Source: UBA2336 sp049306095 (GTDB lineage Bacteria > Bacteroidota > Bacteroidia > Cytophagales > Cyclobacteriaceae). From it: a DNA stretch of 64,000 nt. The translations under genes and the position numbers were made by a program. Positions 15,917 to 24,834 of this stretch are shown in pieces. The stretch's first letter is position 1, and each line of letters opens with the position of its first letter. The stretch is from positions 1-64,000 of the forward strand of contig JBAQPU010000002.1 of assembly GCA_049306095.1 (NCBI GenBank), read 5' to 3'. The notes beneath the pieces are model-generated. The model was not told the DNA's origin and did no database searches. It worked only from the letters and a program-made list of their open reading frames with translations.

Positions 15917-16578
15917 CCAGGCAAGAAATTCATCAACATGCCAAAACGGCAAAACGAATTGAGAAGGATAGTTTTCTCTTAGAGCTGTGCACAGGCAAAG
16001 TGGTACTGGATGTCGGGTGCATTGGCCAGGATCGTGACTTTAGTTCGCCTGATTGGTTGCATAATAAGATAAGAAAGGTTGCTCAACAGATTGACGGGGT
16101 GGACATCCTGGTTGATCAGATTAATCAACTGAATGCAAAAGGATACTCCATGTATTCAGTTGAGGAACTGCAATCGAAGGCAAAAGCCTACGATGTAGTG
16201 GTTATTTCAGATGTGATCGAACACGTCAATGATCCGGTTAGTTTTCTGTCATTTTATTCGCGGTTTTTAAAAGAAAACGGAAAAATCTTTGTGAGTACCC
16301 CTAACGCCAACCGGTCAATTAATTTTGTAAACATTCTTTTTAACAATAACTACACGGTTAATCCAGAACACGTTTTTTGGTTTTGCCCGAAAACATTGCT
16401 GGAGGTTGTATTGCGTGCCAATCTTGCTGTGAAAGATTTTTATTGGGCAGGTAATTATTTTGAGATGAATGAGGTGAAAGGGATGTACCAGAAATTTAAA
16501 ATCCTCATCAGTAATCTCCTGTTTAAGGTACGGCCAAACTTCAGCCCGAACATGATCTTTATCCTAACCAGGAAGTAA
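15913..16578 (+). CDS. Class I SAM-dependent methyltransferase
   Basis: A 221-residue protein with the SAM-binding motif VVLDVGCIGQD, an acidic second motif, and VVISDVIEHVNDPVSFLSFY, the usual motif 4 of small-molecule and sugar methyltransferases. The start overlaps the upstream deacetylase by four bases and the next methyltransferase begins four bases after its stop, so the three form one operon. A role in methylating a glycan or glycan precursor is inferred from context only. Confidence 0.8.
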   Translation: MTRQEIHQHAKTAKRIEKDSFLLELCTGKVVLDVGCIGQDRDFSSPDWLHNKIRKVAQQIDGVDILVDQINQLNAKGYSMYSVEELQSKAKAYDVVVISDVIEHVNDPVSFLSFYSRFLKENGKIFVSTPNANRSINFVNILFNNNYTVNPEHVFWFCPKTLLEVVLRANLAVKDFYWAGNYFEMNEVKGMYQKFKILISNLLFKVRPNFSPNMIFILTRK

Positions 16579-16582
16579 AATA

Positions 16583-17245
16583 ATGGATGCCGAGAAACTG
16601 AGGAGTACCTACAACAACTATTTTTCCGGAGGCAAAAACTTATGGACTTCTAACGATGCAAAGAAGACCATGAAAGTTGCCCGGCAAACAATCGGTTGGC
16701 TGAAAAATGCAGGATTCACAAAACCCAATGGAAAGGTGCTGGATGTTGGGTGTGCAACCGGATATTATTCAGACGCGTTCAGACGGCTGGGATTTGAAGT
16801 AACCGGCCTTGATTACTCCGATGTTGCCGTTCAGCAGGCTACTGTAAATTTTCCGCAGTGCCGGTTTGTTCAAATGAATGGATTTGAGCCGATCTTTCAT
16901 GAGAAATTTGATGTGATTTTTTGCAGAGGGTTTAGTGGTGCGAACACACACGATGTTGCCTTTGTAGCCAACTGGGTAAATAAGTATATTAATTTCCTTT
17001 CGAACGATGGATATTTTGTGTTGGGATATTCCAGTGATTTTTCCGGAGGTGAGAAAGAAGGTGAAACGGTGAACTTAACAAGAGTGGAGATTGATCAACT
17101 TGCCGGAAAGATTCAGGCTCACTATTCATCGTATAATGTCTTTTATTATTTCGGTTTTCTTTCGAAACTGAAAAGAACTTTTGAAAAGAACGTGTTAGGG
17201 AAACGGGTTAAGGATTATTACTACCTGGTTTTTCGGAAGCCTTAG
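16583..17245 (+). CDS. Class I SAM-dependent methyltransferase
   Basis: A 220-residue methyltransferase with KVLDVGCATGYYSDAFRRLG and VTGLDYSDVAVQQA for SAM binding, then KFDVIFCRGFSG. It is unlike its neighbour in sequence, so it is not a recent duplicate. Its last 38 bases overlap the 3' end of the convergent glycosyltransferase gene, so the tail DYYYLVFRKP is read on one strand while the other strand encodes the end of that enzyme. Confidence 0.8.
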   Translation: MDAEKLRSTYNNYFSGGKNLWTSNDAKKTMKVARQTIGWLKNAGFTKPNGKVLDVGCATGYYSDAFRRLGFEVTGLDYSDVAVQQATVNFPQCRFVQMNGFEPIFHEKFDVIFCRGFSGANTHDVAFVANWVNKYINFLSNDGYFVLGYSSDFSGGEKEGETVNLTRVEIDQLAGKIQAHYSSYNVFYYFGFLSKLKRTFEKNVLGKRVKDYYYLVFRKP

Positions 17246-18296
17246 GGAGGTATGGGGTAAGCAGGGTTTGAAGTTTCTGGTTAAAATGAATCGCGGCATA
17301 GTTAGTTTGGTAGTATTGAAGGCAGTTTTCCATTAGTTTCCTGCGTGTGTCTACATGATTGATCTTTTGAATTAACTCCAGGTCATCAATCAATAGACCA
17401 CACCCTGCGTCTATTTTTTCCTTTGTCGGAATTCGTTGGTTGCCGATCAGCGGAATGCCCATGGCCAGATAATCGATGTCTTTGTTTGCCTCCTGTACCG
17501 CATAACTATAGTGAGCCGCCTTGATGAGGCTGAATCCAAACAGGAAGTAGTCCTTCAAAAGGTTTCCCAATTCGGTTTTCAAATCCATAACCGAAATTTT
17601 TGGGTTGTACCGAATGGTTGGATTGTTGTTAATCCTGTGTAAGATGGAGGTGTCGCCCACATCTCCAAAAATAAAAAGGGGAAGGTTTGTTTTTCGTTGA
17701 AGGTCAATGATTTCAGCAACTCCCTTCTCTTCCGTGAAAGCGCCCAGGTACAAGAAGACAATTTTATTTTCCGGGTTATTCTGTCCTGATAGTTTCTCGA
17801 ACGGGGAAGTATAAAGCAAAATCGTTGCGTGCTGATTGAAGTAATGGAAAAGAGAATCGGAATTCACCAATATCTCATGGCAATAGGCAGCATATTTTTT
17901 TTCCAGTCTACTGAATAAGGCCGTAATTGGTTTTTTAATAAATCTGAACAGTCTGAATTTTTGTTCCAACTGGTAAAATCGTAAATAAACATTGTGGTCG
18001 ATGGTGTCGTAAATAACAATCTTGTTGAGTTTGCGCGCATGCTTCGCAAGTGGGAGATAGCGGAGATCGTTTATAAAAACGATATCATAGTTCTTTATTA
18101 ATGGTTTACATTGCCGGATGGCATGCAGATCAAAGAACCAGAGTGTTAACCAGTTGATCCGGCTTGACCGGGCACCGTAATCAGTTCGGTTAATAAAGTC
18201 GGGTTGTATTCCTAAATCCGTAAAGAATTCCCGAAAGTGAAGTAACCTGGGGTGGAGAGGGTTAATGCTTCGAGGCGTAAAAAAGGCAATTCGCAT
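17208..18296 (-). CDS. Glycosyltransferase, GT-B fold
   Basis: A 362-residue protein beginning MRIAFFTPRSINPLHPRL, with NYDIVFINDLRYLPLAKHA and IVIYDTIDHNVYLRFY in the first domain and KIVFLYLGAFTEEKGVAEII, then DIDYLAMGIPLIGNQRIPT in the second. This is the layout of a GT-B enzyme, though the usual C-terminal ExxxxxE block is weak. ATG start at 18296. It converges with the methyltransferase at 16583 and overlaps it by 38 bp. It shares a 77-bp divergent gap with the flippase gene. Confidence 0.75.
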   Translation of the reverse strand: MRIAFFTPRSINPLHPRLLHFREFFTDLGIQPDFINRTDYGARSSRINWLTLWFFDLHAIRQCKPLIKNYDIVFINDLRYLPLAKHARKLNKIVIYDTIDHNVYLRFYQLEQKFRLFRFIKKPITALFSRLEKKYAAYCHEILVNSDSLFHYFNQHATILLYTSPFEKLSGQNNPENKIVFLYLGAFTEEKGVAEIIDLQRKTNLPLFIFGDVGDTSILHRINNNPTIRYNPKISVMDLKTELGNLLKDYFLFGFSLIKAAHYSYAVQEANKDIDYLAMGIPLIGNQRIPTKEKIDAGCGLLIDDLELIQKINHVDTRRKLMENCLQYYQTNYAAIHFNQKLQTLLTPYLPKASEKPGSNNP

Positions 18297-18373
18297 TACA
18301 ATCTGCTATACGTGAATGTTTAACTTATATTATTTTTACCAGATTTTTAAACGATCCTGATCGGTAGCCCAAG

Positions 18374-19876
18374 ATGCTCAAAATTATCAAATCATCCGTA
18401 CGGGATACTTTTATTTACAGCATTGGAACGTTTTCAACAAAGCTTGCCGGTTTTGTTTTAGTGCCCATCTATACCAACAGCCGGTATCTCTCCGAAACTG
18501 ATTATGGTGTGTTAAACCTGGTGGAGGCTAACCTTCAGTTTTTGATTTCGGTTTTTGGGTTAGGTTTATGTTATGCGTACGAGCGCTGGTATTGGGATAA
18601 AAGCTACCTGGAAAAGCGAAAGACGATCTTCTTTACCATTCTGGTTGTTACCATTGTTATTTCACTCCTTTTAGTTGGCACGCTTTTTCCGCTAGCTGGA
18701 TTTTTTTCAGGAATCTTATTTGAGTCTGGTTCGTATGCCCTGGTCTTTCAGTTGATGATTGTAAATGCAGGGTTTGAAATTATTGCACAAACTCCAAACT
18801 CACTCATTCGGCTCAGTGAAAAACCAGTGCTGTACACCACTGCCAATTTGGTACGGTTATTCACCAGTATTTTTGCGACCGTCATTTTTGTTGTTTACCT
18901 GCAAATGGGTCTTGAGGGAGTTTATTATGCCCAGATTTTGGGCGTGATGGTTTACTTTATTGTGCTTTCAAAGTTTATTTACCAACACACCACCGTTGGA
19001 TTTGAAAGAACCGCTCTGGCTGACATGCTGAAATTCCGTTTTCCATTCCTGCTGCCAATTGTGGCACTCAATGTATTTAATTTCAATGATCGGTTTGTCT
19101 TATCGAACATCAATGGATTGGTTGACGCAGGTGTTTATTCGTTGGGGGCAAAACTGGCCAATACCATTAAAGTATTTGTGATTACCGCGGTTTGGCTTGC
19201 GCTTACGCCAACCATCTATAAAATGATGCATGAACCAAACAACAAGCGGTTCTATTCAAAAGTGATGACGTACATGAGCTTCGGTGTCATGTTTTTTGTT
19301 ATGGGGTTTTCATTTTTTGGATTCGAGCTGGTAGATGTGCTGGCGAAAGAAGATGTGTACCGGCAGGCGGCTAACATTATTCCAATTGTTGCTTTAGGTA
19401 TTTTCTTCGGAATGCTCAAAGATGTTTCGTTGATTGGTTTAAACATAACAAAGAAAACGGGTTCTATCGCCATTACCACGTTTGTTGTAACCGGGTTAAG
19501 CTTACTGTTTAACATTATGTTGATTCCGTACCTGGGAATTTATGGGTCGGCTCTTTCAAACGTGGTTGTTCAATGTGTTTTCTTTGTCGTGATTTTCATG
19601 GTTGCTCAAAAACATTATCCGATTCCATATGAAATTGGAAAAATTTTAATGATGATTTTTTTGGCTTCGGTTTTATTTGTACCGGCAGTTTTGTCTAACG
19701 ATTTTTCGGTTTGGGTCAGGATACCGGTAAAGCTGGCATTGATTGCCGCCTTTCCTTTGCTGTTATATTGGTTTGGTTTTTATGAACCGGTTGAAAAAGA
19801 GCGATTGGCCGGATTTTGGAAAAAGTGGAAGAACCCGGCAGGATGGAAGAAAAATTTAAAGGAACTTCAGTTTTAG
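18374..19876 (+). CDS. Polysaccharide flippase (Wzx-like, MATE/MOP superfamily)
   Basis: A 500-residue integral membrane protein with about 12-14 hydrophobic segments, starting RDTFIYSIGTFSTKLAGFVL and continuing VPIYTNSRYLSETDYGVLNL, the standard N-terminus of the oligosaccharide flippase family. It is expected to move lipid-linked glycan units across the inner membrane. ATG start at 18374. It is the only export component in this first glycan region; no polymerase or Wza/Wzc is seen between 12 and 25 kb. It ends two bases before the convergent ruvC stop. Confidence 0.88.
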   Translation: MLKIIKSSVRDTFIYSIGTFSTKLAGFVLVPIYTNSRYLSETDYGVLNLVEANLQFLISVFGLGLCYAYERWYWDKSYLEKRKTIFFTILVVTIVISLLLVGTLFPLAGFFSGILFESGSYALVFQLMIVNAGFEIIAQTPNSLIRLSEKPVLYTTANLVRLFTSIFATVIFVVYLQMGLEGVYYAQILGVMVYFIVLSKFIYQHTTVGFERTALADMLKFRFPFLLPIVALNVFNFNDRFVLSNINGLVDAGVYSLGAKLANTIKVFVITAVWLALTPTIYKMMHEPNNKRFYSKVMTYMSFGVMFFVMGFSFFGFELVDVLAKEDVYRQAANIIPIVALGIFFGMLKDVSLIGLNITKKTGSIAITTFVVTGLSLLFNIMLIPYLGIYGSALSNVVVQCVFFVVIFMVAQKHYPIPYEIGKILMMIFLASVLFVPAVLSNDFSVWVRIPVKLALIAAFPLLLYWFGFYEPVEKERLAGFWKKWKNPAGWKKNLKELQF

Positions 19877-19877
19877 C

Positions 19878-20432
19878 TTACTTCACCCTTCCCGGATTCT
19901 CCTTCACAAATGCGCCCCACGATTTTACTTTCGTTTTAGCCTGCCCGTTGTTGTAGTGATGGCAGAGTGCCACCGCCAGTGCATCAGTGGCATCTAACAG
20001 CTTGGGAAGTTCTTTAATAGAAAGCAGGGTCATCAGCATTTTGGCTACTTGTTCTTTCGAGGCATTGCCATTGCCGGTTACCGATTGCTTTACTTTTTTT
20101 GGCGCGTATTCCACAATGGGTATTTCGCGATATAGCGCTGCCGACATGGCCACACCTTGCGCTCTTCCTAATTTTAACATCGATTGAACATTCTTACCAA
20201 AAAAAGGCGCCTCTAACGCTACCTCATCAGGGTGGTAGTCGTCAATCAAGCTTAGTACACGGTCAAATATTTTTTTCAATCGAAGTTCGTGGCTGTCTAC
20301 TTTCCCCAGCTTAATCACGCCAAACTGCAGGAGGGAAGCCTTTGATCCACGGATGGTAACTACACCATACCCCATGATATTCGTTCCCGGATCAAGACCC
20401 AGGATAATTTTTTCCTTAACAACTTTTCCCAC
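19878..20432 (-). CDS. ruvC: Holliday junction resolvase RuvC
   Basis: An endonuclease that cuts Holliday junctions in the RuvABC pathway. The 184-residue protein has the first catalytic aspartate in ILGLDPGTNIMGYGVV, the acidic block DEVALEAPFFGKN, and the C-terminal DATDALAVALCHHY with the remaining acidic residues. Length and motif order are standard. The start is GTG at 20432. No ruvA or ruvB is nearby, as is common in Bacteroidota. Confidence 0.95.
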   Translation of the reverse strand: MGKVVKEKIILGLDPGTNIMGYGVVTIRGSKASLLQFGVIKLGKVDSHELRLKKIFDRVLSLIDDYHPDEVALEAPFFGKNVQSMLKLGRAQGVAMSAALYREIPIVEYAPKKVKQSVTGNGNASKEQVAKMLMTLLSIKELPKLLDATDALAVALCHHYNNGQAKTKVKSWGAFVKENPGRVK

Positions 20433-20476
20433 GCGGGTAAGTTAGGCAGTCGGCCAGAATTTTAGAAATTGCAGCC

Positions 20477-21583
20477 ATGGCTTTTGTTCTGATCGGAATT
20501 TTTGTTCTGTATGCTATGATGGTTTTCTGCCTGCAGCTCGGTTGGCAAGAGGCTGTTCATAGAAAGCACCAGGTCAATACACCGGTTGATCATGTTATTT
20601 CGGTTCTTGTGCCTGTTCGGAATGAAGCACACCATATTGCCTCGTTGCTCGATGATTTGCTCGGCCAAAATTTTCCAAAAGAGCGATTTGAGGTTATTGT
20701 TATAGATGACCATTCGGAAGATCAAACGGTACAGGTAGTTCAGGAAAAAATAAAAAGTGTGTCCAACACGATTGTTATTCAATCGAACGGACAAGGTAAA
20801 AAAGCGGCAATTACAACAGGAGTTCAGCAGGCCAACGGAACTATTATTGTTACTACCGATGCCGATTGCCGGGTGGGATCCGATTGGCTGGCATCCATCC
20901 ATTCAGCTTTTGAAAATGAAACGGTAAAAATGGTTTTTGGCCCTGTGCGTATCCAACCCGACCGAACGCTCTTTTCAAAAATTCAAGGTCTTGAATTCGC
21001 GAGCTTAGTCGGTACGGGTGCGGCTACGGCAGTTTTCGGAAACCCAACCATGTGTAACGGTGCCAACCTGGCCTATCGAACGGAAGTATTTACAGAAGCA
21101 GGAGGCTATTCAGGCAACGAAATGATTGCTTCCGGAGATGATGAATTTCTGATGCGGAAAACATTCGCACGGTACCCCACGGGGATTCGGTTCAATAATT
21201 CAAAAAATAGTATTGTAACCACTCAGTCACAATCGTCATTGTCCGCATTTGTGTTGCAACGCTTGCGCTGGGCTGGCAAGTGGAAGCATAGTCAGGATGT
21301 ATTCACAAAGTTGTTGGCTGTTTTCATTTTTGTTTTTCATTTTTCAACCCTTCTTCTGCTTGTTTTATTAGGCCTTAACCAGGTACATGCTGTATTGGTT
21401 TTGGCGCTTTTCCTGGTAAAAGGAATTTCAGAATTTATTTTTCTGCGGGCGGTAACTTCCTGGCTGAAAGTTCAATGGAATTGGCCCTCATTTTTAGCTT
21501 TGCAAATTTTTTATGCGCCCTACGCAATAGGCATCGGACTGGTGTCGTTGTTCAAAACCCCTGAGTGGAAAGGAAGAAAGTAA
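20477..21583 (+). CDS. Family 2 glycosyltransferase with C-terminal membrane segments
   Basis: A 368-residue GT-A enzyme. An N-terminal hydrophobic helix is followed by ISVLVPVRNEAHHIASLLDD, FEVIVIDDHSEDQT, TTDADCRVGSDWL (the DxD metal and sugar site) and, later, LQRLRWAGKWKH, which matches the Q/RxxRW motif of processive enzymes. Three hydrophobic segments follow to the C-terminus. It probably works at the membrane on a lipid or polysaccharide acceptor. ATG start at 20477, divergent from ruvC. Confidence 0.85.
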   Translation: MAFVLIGIFVLYAMMVFCLQLGWQEAVHRKHQVNTPVDHVISVLVPVRNEAHHIASLLDDLLGQNFPKERFEVIVIDDHSEDQTVQVVQEKIKSVSNTIVIQSNGQGKKAAITTGVQQANGTIIVTTDADCRVGSDWLASIHSAFENETVKMVFGPVRIQPDRTLFSKIQGLEFASLVGTGAATAVFGNPTMCNGANLAYRTEVFTEAGGYSGNEMIASGDDEFLMRKTFARYPTGIRFNNSKNSIVTTQSQSSLSAFVLQRLRWAGKWKHSQDVFTKLLAVFIFVFHFSTLLLLVLLGLNQVHAVLVLALFLVKGISEFIFLRAVTSWLKVQWNWPSFLALQIFYAPYAIGIGLVSLFKTPEWKGRK

Positions 21584-21798
21584 AATCTAATAGCCTGTTA
21601 TTGTACCTCTAACATTAACTAATCATTGCGCGAAATGTTATTTCAGTATGCTCAGACAGCGCCTTGGCCAATCTTTGGTCTGGCAATGGCAGGTGCGGAT
21701 TGGGCGCAGCGCTGGATGAGTATACGGGGCCATGCGGCCCGGAGCATATTTGTTTAGGAGCGTTTGTGCGCTACTTAGTAAATAAAAAAAATCTTAAC

Positions 21799-21814
21799 GG
21801 GGGAGTCAGCCCCC
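21799..21814 (+). promoter_or_regulatory. GC-rich hairpin in the leader of the RsbU-like gene
   Basis: GGGGG (21799-21803) can pair with CCCCC (21810-21814) around a 6-base loop, with CTTA/TAAG extending the stem outside a small bulge. It ends 20 bases before the ATG at 21834 and would be in the mRNA leader. There is no T-run, so it does not look like a terminator. The rest of the 250-bp gap holds nothing I recognise. Confidence 0.4.
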
Positions 21815-21833
21815 TAAGTATTAACTTTACCAC

Positions 21834-23063
21834 ATGTCGGAACTGACCCTCAAAAGCAGATTTGAAATTAAGGAACTGCAACTCAATGCGTTGCTGGAGA
21901 TTACCCAGGCCATTAACAGTAATATGGCGGAGGAATCGTTATACAAAATTTACAACTTTACCCTGCGATCGAACCTGAACATCGAAAAGCTGGCTCTTTT
22001 TGTACTCGATGATGAATGGGAATGCAAAGTGAATTTTGGTAACAAGAAAAAATTCAATAGAAGTCATCTGCTGCCGGCCTTTAAAACTATACAGGATATC
22101 ACACACCTGAAGCAATTCGAAGAAACGTGTGACCTGACAATATTTGATATCATCATTCCGGTAGCACACAAGGGAAATACATTGGCGCTTGTATTTGTGG
22201 GTGGACTTGAAAAGAACAGCACGCCTGACCTGCATGATGATAACATTAAATTCATTCAGGCCCTCAGTAATATTATTATTGTTGCCATCGAAAATAAGAA
22301 GTTAGCGCGAAAACAGTTGGCGCAGGAGGCCTTTCGGAAGGAACTTGAAATTGCCAGTGATGTGCAGCAATTTCTTTTTCCTGAAAAACTGCCCAACAGC
22401 GAATTGTTGAAAGTAGAGGCAAGTTACCTGCCACACGATATGATTGGTGGCGACTATTACGATTATATTCCCATCAACAAAAATCAGTTTCTGCTTTGCG
22501 TGGCAGATGTGAGCGGAAAAGGAATCCCTGCTGCTTTAATGATGTCGAATTTTCAGGCTTCGCTGCGAACGTTGTTACGCCAGACACCAAACCTGACTGA
22601 CATCGTAGAAGCGTTGAACTACCAGGTAATGGAGAACACAAAAGGGGAGAAGTTTATCACCTTCTTTGCTGCGATTTATGATATTCGCCTGAAAACCATG
22701 GTGTATGTGAACTCCGGTCATAACCCGCCTTTGTTATGGACGAAGAAGGATGGAATTAAATTATTGGAAGACGGATCCACGGTTTTAGGGGCCATGCATC
22801 CGCTGCCTTTTTTAAACGAAGGCTTTGTGACCGGTCTTGACGAATTCCTGTTATTCTGTTACACCGATGGGTTGACTGAAACAACCAATGCGGAAGGAAA
22901 AGAATTTGGGTTGAATTATTTGATGGAATATTTTAATAAGCCCGAAACCTATTTTAAGGATTTAAAAACCATCCATCAGGATATTATAGTCAGCCTGGAT
23001 TCATTTAAGGGAAACCTTGGCTACCACGATGATATAACAATCTTGTCCTGCCGCGTTGGGTAA
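21834..23063 (+). CDS. PP2C-type serine phosphatase with N-terminal GAF-like domain (RsbU/SpoIIE type)
   Basis: A 409-residue signalling protein. Residues about 15-155 look like a GAF sensor domain (LEITQAINSNMAEESLYKIY to NIIIVAIENKKLARK). A short linker AFRKELEIASDVQQFLFPEK leads into a SpoIIE/PPM phosphatase domain with HDMIGGDYYDYIPI (metal-binding Asp), LLCVADVSGKGIPAALMMS, YVNSGHNPPLLW, FCYTDGLTETTNAEG and the final HDDITILSC. Such proteins dephosphorylate anti-sigma-factor antagonists in partner-switching systems, but no antagonist or kinase gene is near. ATG start at 21834. Confidence 0.88.
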   Translation: MSELTLKSRFEIKELQLNALLEITQAINSNMAEESLYKIYNFTLRSNLNIEKLALFVLDDEWECKVNFGNKKKFNRSHLLPAFKTIQDITHLKQFEETCDLTIFDIIIPVAHKGNTLALVFVGGLEKNSTPDLHDDNIKFIQALSNIIIVAIENKKLARKQLAQEAFRKELEIASDVQQFLFPEKLPNSELLKVEASYLPHDMIGGDYYDYIPINKNQFLLCVADVSGKGIPAALMMSNFQASLRTLLRQTPNLTDIVEALNYQVMENTKGEKFITFFAAIYDIRLKTMVYVNSGHNPPLLWTKKDGIKLLEDGSTVLGAMHPLPFLNEGFVTGLDEFLLFCYTDGLTETTNAEGKEFGLNYLMEYFNKPETYFKDLKTIHQDIIVSLDSFKGNLGYHDDITILSCRVG

Positions 23064-23070
23064 TTCTGAG

Positions 23071-23091
23071 ATTCAAAGTTCAAAGTTTATT
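23071..23091. repeat. Heptamer array, left arm (ATTCAAA, GTTCAAA, GTTTATT)
   Basis: Three 7-bp units just after the RsbU-like stop codon. Their reverse complements resemble the units at 23134-23161, so the two arrays form an inverted pair across the gap to the deacetylase gene. Confidence 0.6.
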
Positions 23092-23133
23092 TCCGTTATT
23101 TGAATTGATTTTTACCTAAACTTGAATCAGGAA

Positions 23134-23161
23134 TTTTGAATTTTGAACATTGAACATTTTT
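23134..23161. repeat. Heptamer array, right arm, containing a start codon
   Basis: Units TTTTGAA, TTTTGAA, CATTGAA, CATTTTT. The TTG at 23150-23152, the only plausible start of the next gene, lies inside the third unit. Confidence 0.7.
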
Positions 23162-23785
23162 CGCGTTCCATTTTTTCTCCCCTGGCTTTACCCAAACCTG
23201 GTTTGGCGAATTCCTACCCATCAAAAAGAATTGTTTCTCACCTTTGATGATGGCCCCGTGCCTGGCCCTACTGATTTCGTTCTGGAGACATTGCACAAAC
23301 ACAACTGCAAAGCAACTTTCTTCTGTATAGGTGATAATGTTCGAAAACACCCTGAAGTTTTTAAAAGAATTGTTGAGAATGGTCATGGCATTGGTAATCA
23401 TACATTTAATCATTTGAAGGGATGGAGCACACCACTTGAAAGTTATATCGAAAATGTAAATCTATGCGAAAACGAATTTAAAGGCTCTGAACACGAAACA
23501 CGAAACCCGAAACTTTTTCGTCCGCCTTATGGCAGAATAACCCGCCCCCAGATAAGAGCTTTACAGAATTATAAAATTGTAATGTGGGATGTGCTCACAC
23601 TCGATTACAATAAGAATGTTTCCGCTGAGTCCTGTTTACGAAATTCGATTCGCGCTACCAGGCCGGGTTCGGTTATTGTTTTTCACGATAGCCTGAAAGC
23701 TGAACGTAACCTGATGTTCGCGCTTCCCCGCTTTGTCGATCACTTTTTTGAACAGGGTTACGAATTTAAACGGCTTCCGGCATGA
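23150..23785 (+). CDS. Polysaccharide deacetylase family protein (NodB-like, short form)
   Basis: A 211-residue CE4-type deacetylase. It shows the metal Asp pair in LFLTFDDGPVPGP, the histidine pair in GHGIGNHTFNHLKGW, LFRPPYGRITRPQ, VMWDVLTLDYNK and SVIVFHDSLKAERN, in canonical order. No signal peptide is clear, although the N-terminus is hydrophobic. An in-frame TGA two codons upstream forces a TTG start at 23150, which falls inside a heptamer repeat. Three further 7-bp units (ACACGAA, ACACGAA, ACCCGAA at 23491-23511) lie inside the reading frame and encode part of HETRNPK just before the RPPYG motif. The next gene overlaps its stop (ATGA). Confidence 0.85.
   Translation: MNIFRVPFFLPWLYPNLVWRIPTHQKELFLTFDDGPVPGPTDFVLETLHKHNCKATFFCIGDNVRKHPEVFKRIVENGHGIGNHTFNHLKGWSTPLESYIENVNLCENEFKGSEHETRNPKLFRPPYGRITRPQIRALQNYKIVMWDVLTLDYNKNVSAESCLRNSIRATRPGSVIVFHDSLKAERNLMFALPRFVDHFFEQGYEFKRLPA
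23491..23511. repeat. Heptamer repeat inside a coding region (3 units)
   Basis: ACACGAA, ACACGAA, ACCCGAA within the deacetylase gene. Since 7 is not a multiple of 3, each unit is read in a different frame, and three units add exactly seven codons without a frameshift. Confidence 0.6.
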
Positions 23786-24834
23786 GTAAACGAGTATTGA
23801 TTGCCCCACTGGATTGGGGGCTGGGCCATGCCACCCGGTGCATTCCGGTTATTCAATCGTTATTGGAAAGAAAGTGTGAAGTACTTGTTGCTTCCAGTGG
23901 TTCAGCGTTGGCGTTGTTGAGGAAGGAATTTCCCGCGCTGACTTTTTTTGAGTTACCGTCCTACGGCATCCGTTATCCTAAACAAGGATCATTTGTGCTC
24001 TCAATATTATTTCAGCTTCCTAAGATTCAACGGTCGATCAGGCAGGAGTACAAAAAAATACGCAAAATCGTTCAATTGAATCAGGTTGGTCTGATTATAT
24101 CCGACAATCGCTATGGTTGTTGGGTAAAGGGTGTTCCTTCCATTTTTATCGGGCATCAACTGAATATTCAACTGCAGGGTTTGTGGAAAGTTCTGAAGCC
24201 GCTGGTCGATTTTTTTCATGAAAGAATTCTGAAACCGTTCGATCAGTATTGGATTCCGGATGACCCCGCGCTGATGTTAAGCGGTGACCTCTCAAAACAA
24301 ACGGGTCTTCCTGTTACCTATGTAGGCATCCTCTCCAGGTTCACCAGAAAAACGTTACCGGTAAAGTATGATGTGGGGATAATCCTCTCCGGCCCCGAAC
24401 CTCAGCGAAGTATATTGGAAGAAATTATTTTTAAACAACTTCCCGAAAACCGGAGCATCATTATTGTCAGGGGAGTGATTGAAGGAGAGGGCAACTGGAA
24501 ACAGAATGGCAACATAACAACCGTTAATTTTCTTCAATCAAGCAGATTGGAAGAAATTATAATTCAATCAAAGCTTATCATTGCGCGTTCGGGATACAGC
24601 ACCATTATGGATTTAGCAAGACTTGAAAAACAGGCAATTCTTATTCCCACTCCCGGACAAACCGAACAGGAGTATTTAGCACAGCAGTTGATGAAGAGGG
24701 GAGTATGTTATTCGGTTAGTCAGCACAATTTTGAACTGGAGGCTTCCTTAAAGAAGTCTTCCGGTTTCTTCGGTTTTAGTAATATTGCAGTAAATGATAT
24801 GCTTTCAAAAGCGATTGACGATGTGCTGAAATGA
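23782..24834 (+). CDS. GT28/MurG-like glycosyltransferase
   Basis: A 350-residue GT-B protein starting KRVLIAPLDWGLGHATRCIP, the glycine-histidine loop seen in MurG- and UDP-GlcNAc-type transferases. The C-terminal half has VGIILSGPEPQRSILEEII, SRLEEIIIQSKLIIARSGYS, then LIPTPGQTEQEYLAQQL, which matches the nucleotide-sugar site of family 28. It is coupled by ATGA overlaps to the deacetylase before it and tatD after it. It is not MurG itself, as the lipid I motifs and usual context are absent. The acceptor is unknown. Confidence 0.8.
   Translation: MSKRVLIAPLDWGLGHATRCIPVIQSLLERKCEVLVASSGSALALLRKEFPALTFFELPSYGIRYPKQGSFVLSILFQLPKIQRSIRQEYKKIRKIVQLNQVGLIISDNRYGCWVKGVPSIFIGHQLNIQLQGLWKVLKPLVDFFHERILKPFDQYWIPDDPALMLSGDLSKQTGLPVTYVGILSRFTRKTLPVKYDVGIILSGPEPQRSILEEIIFKQLPENRSIIIVRGVIEGEGNWKQNGNITTVNFLQSSRLEEIIIQSKLIIARSGYSTIMDLARLEKQAILIPTPGQTEQEYLAQQLMKRGVCYSVSQHNFELEASLKKSSGFFGFSNIAVNDMLSKAIDDVLK

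Noticed and set aside
21664..21846. 60-codon open frame before the RsbU-like gene
   Set aside because: Overlaps the leader hairpin and the real start codon, no recognisable motif, no homologue known to me.
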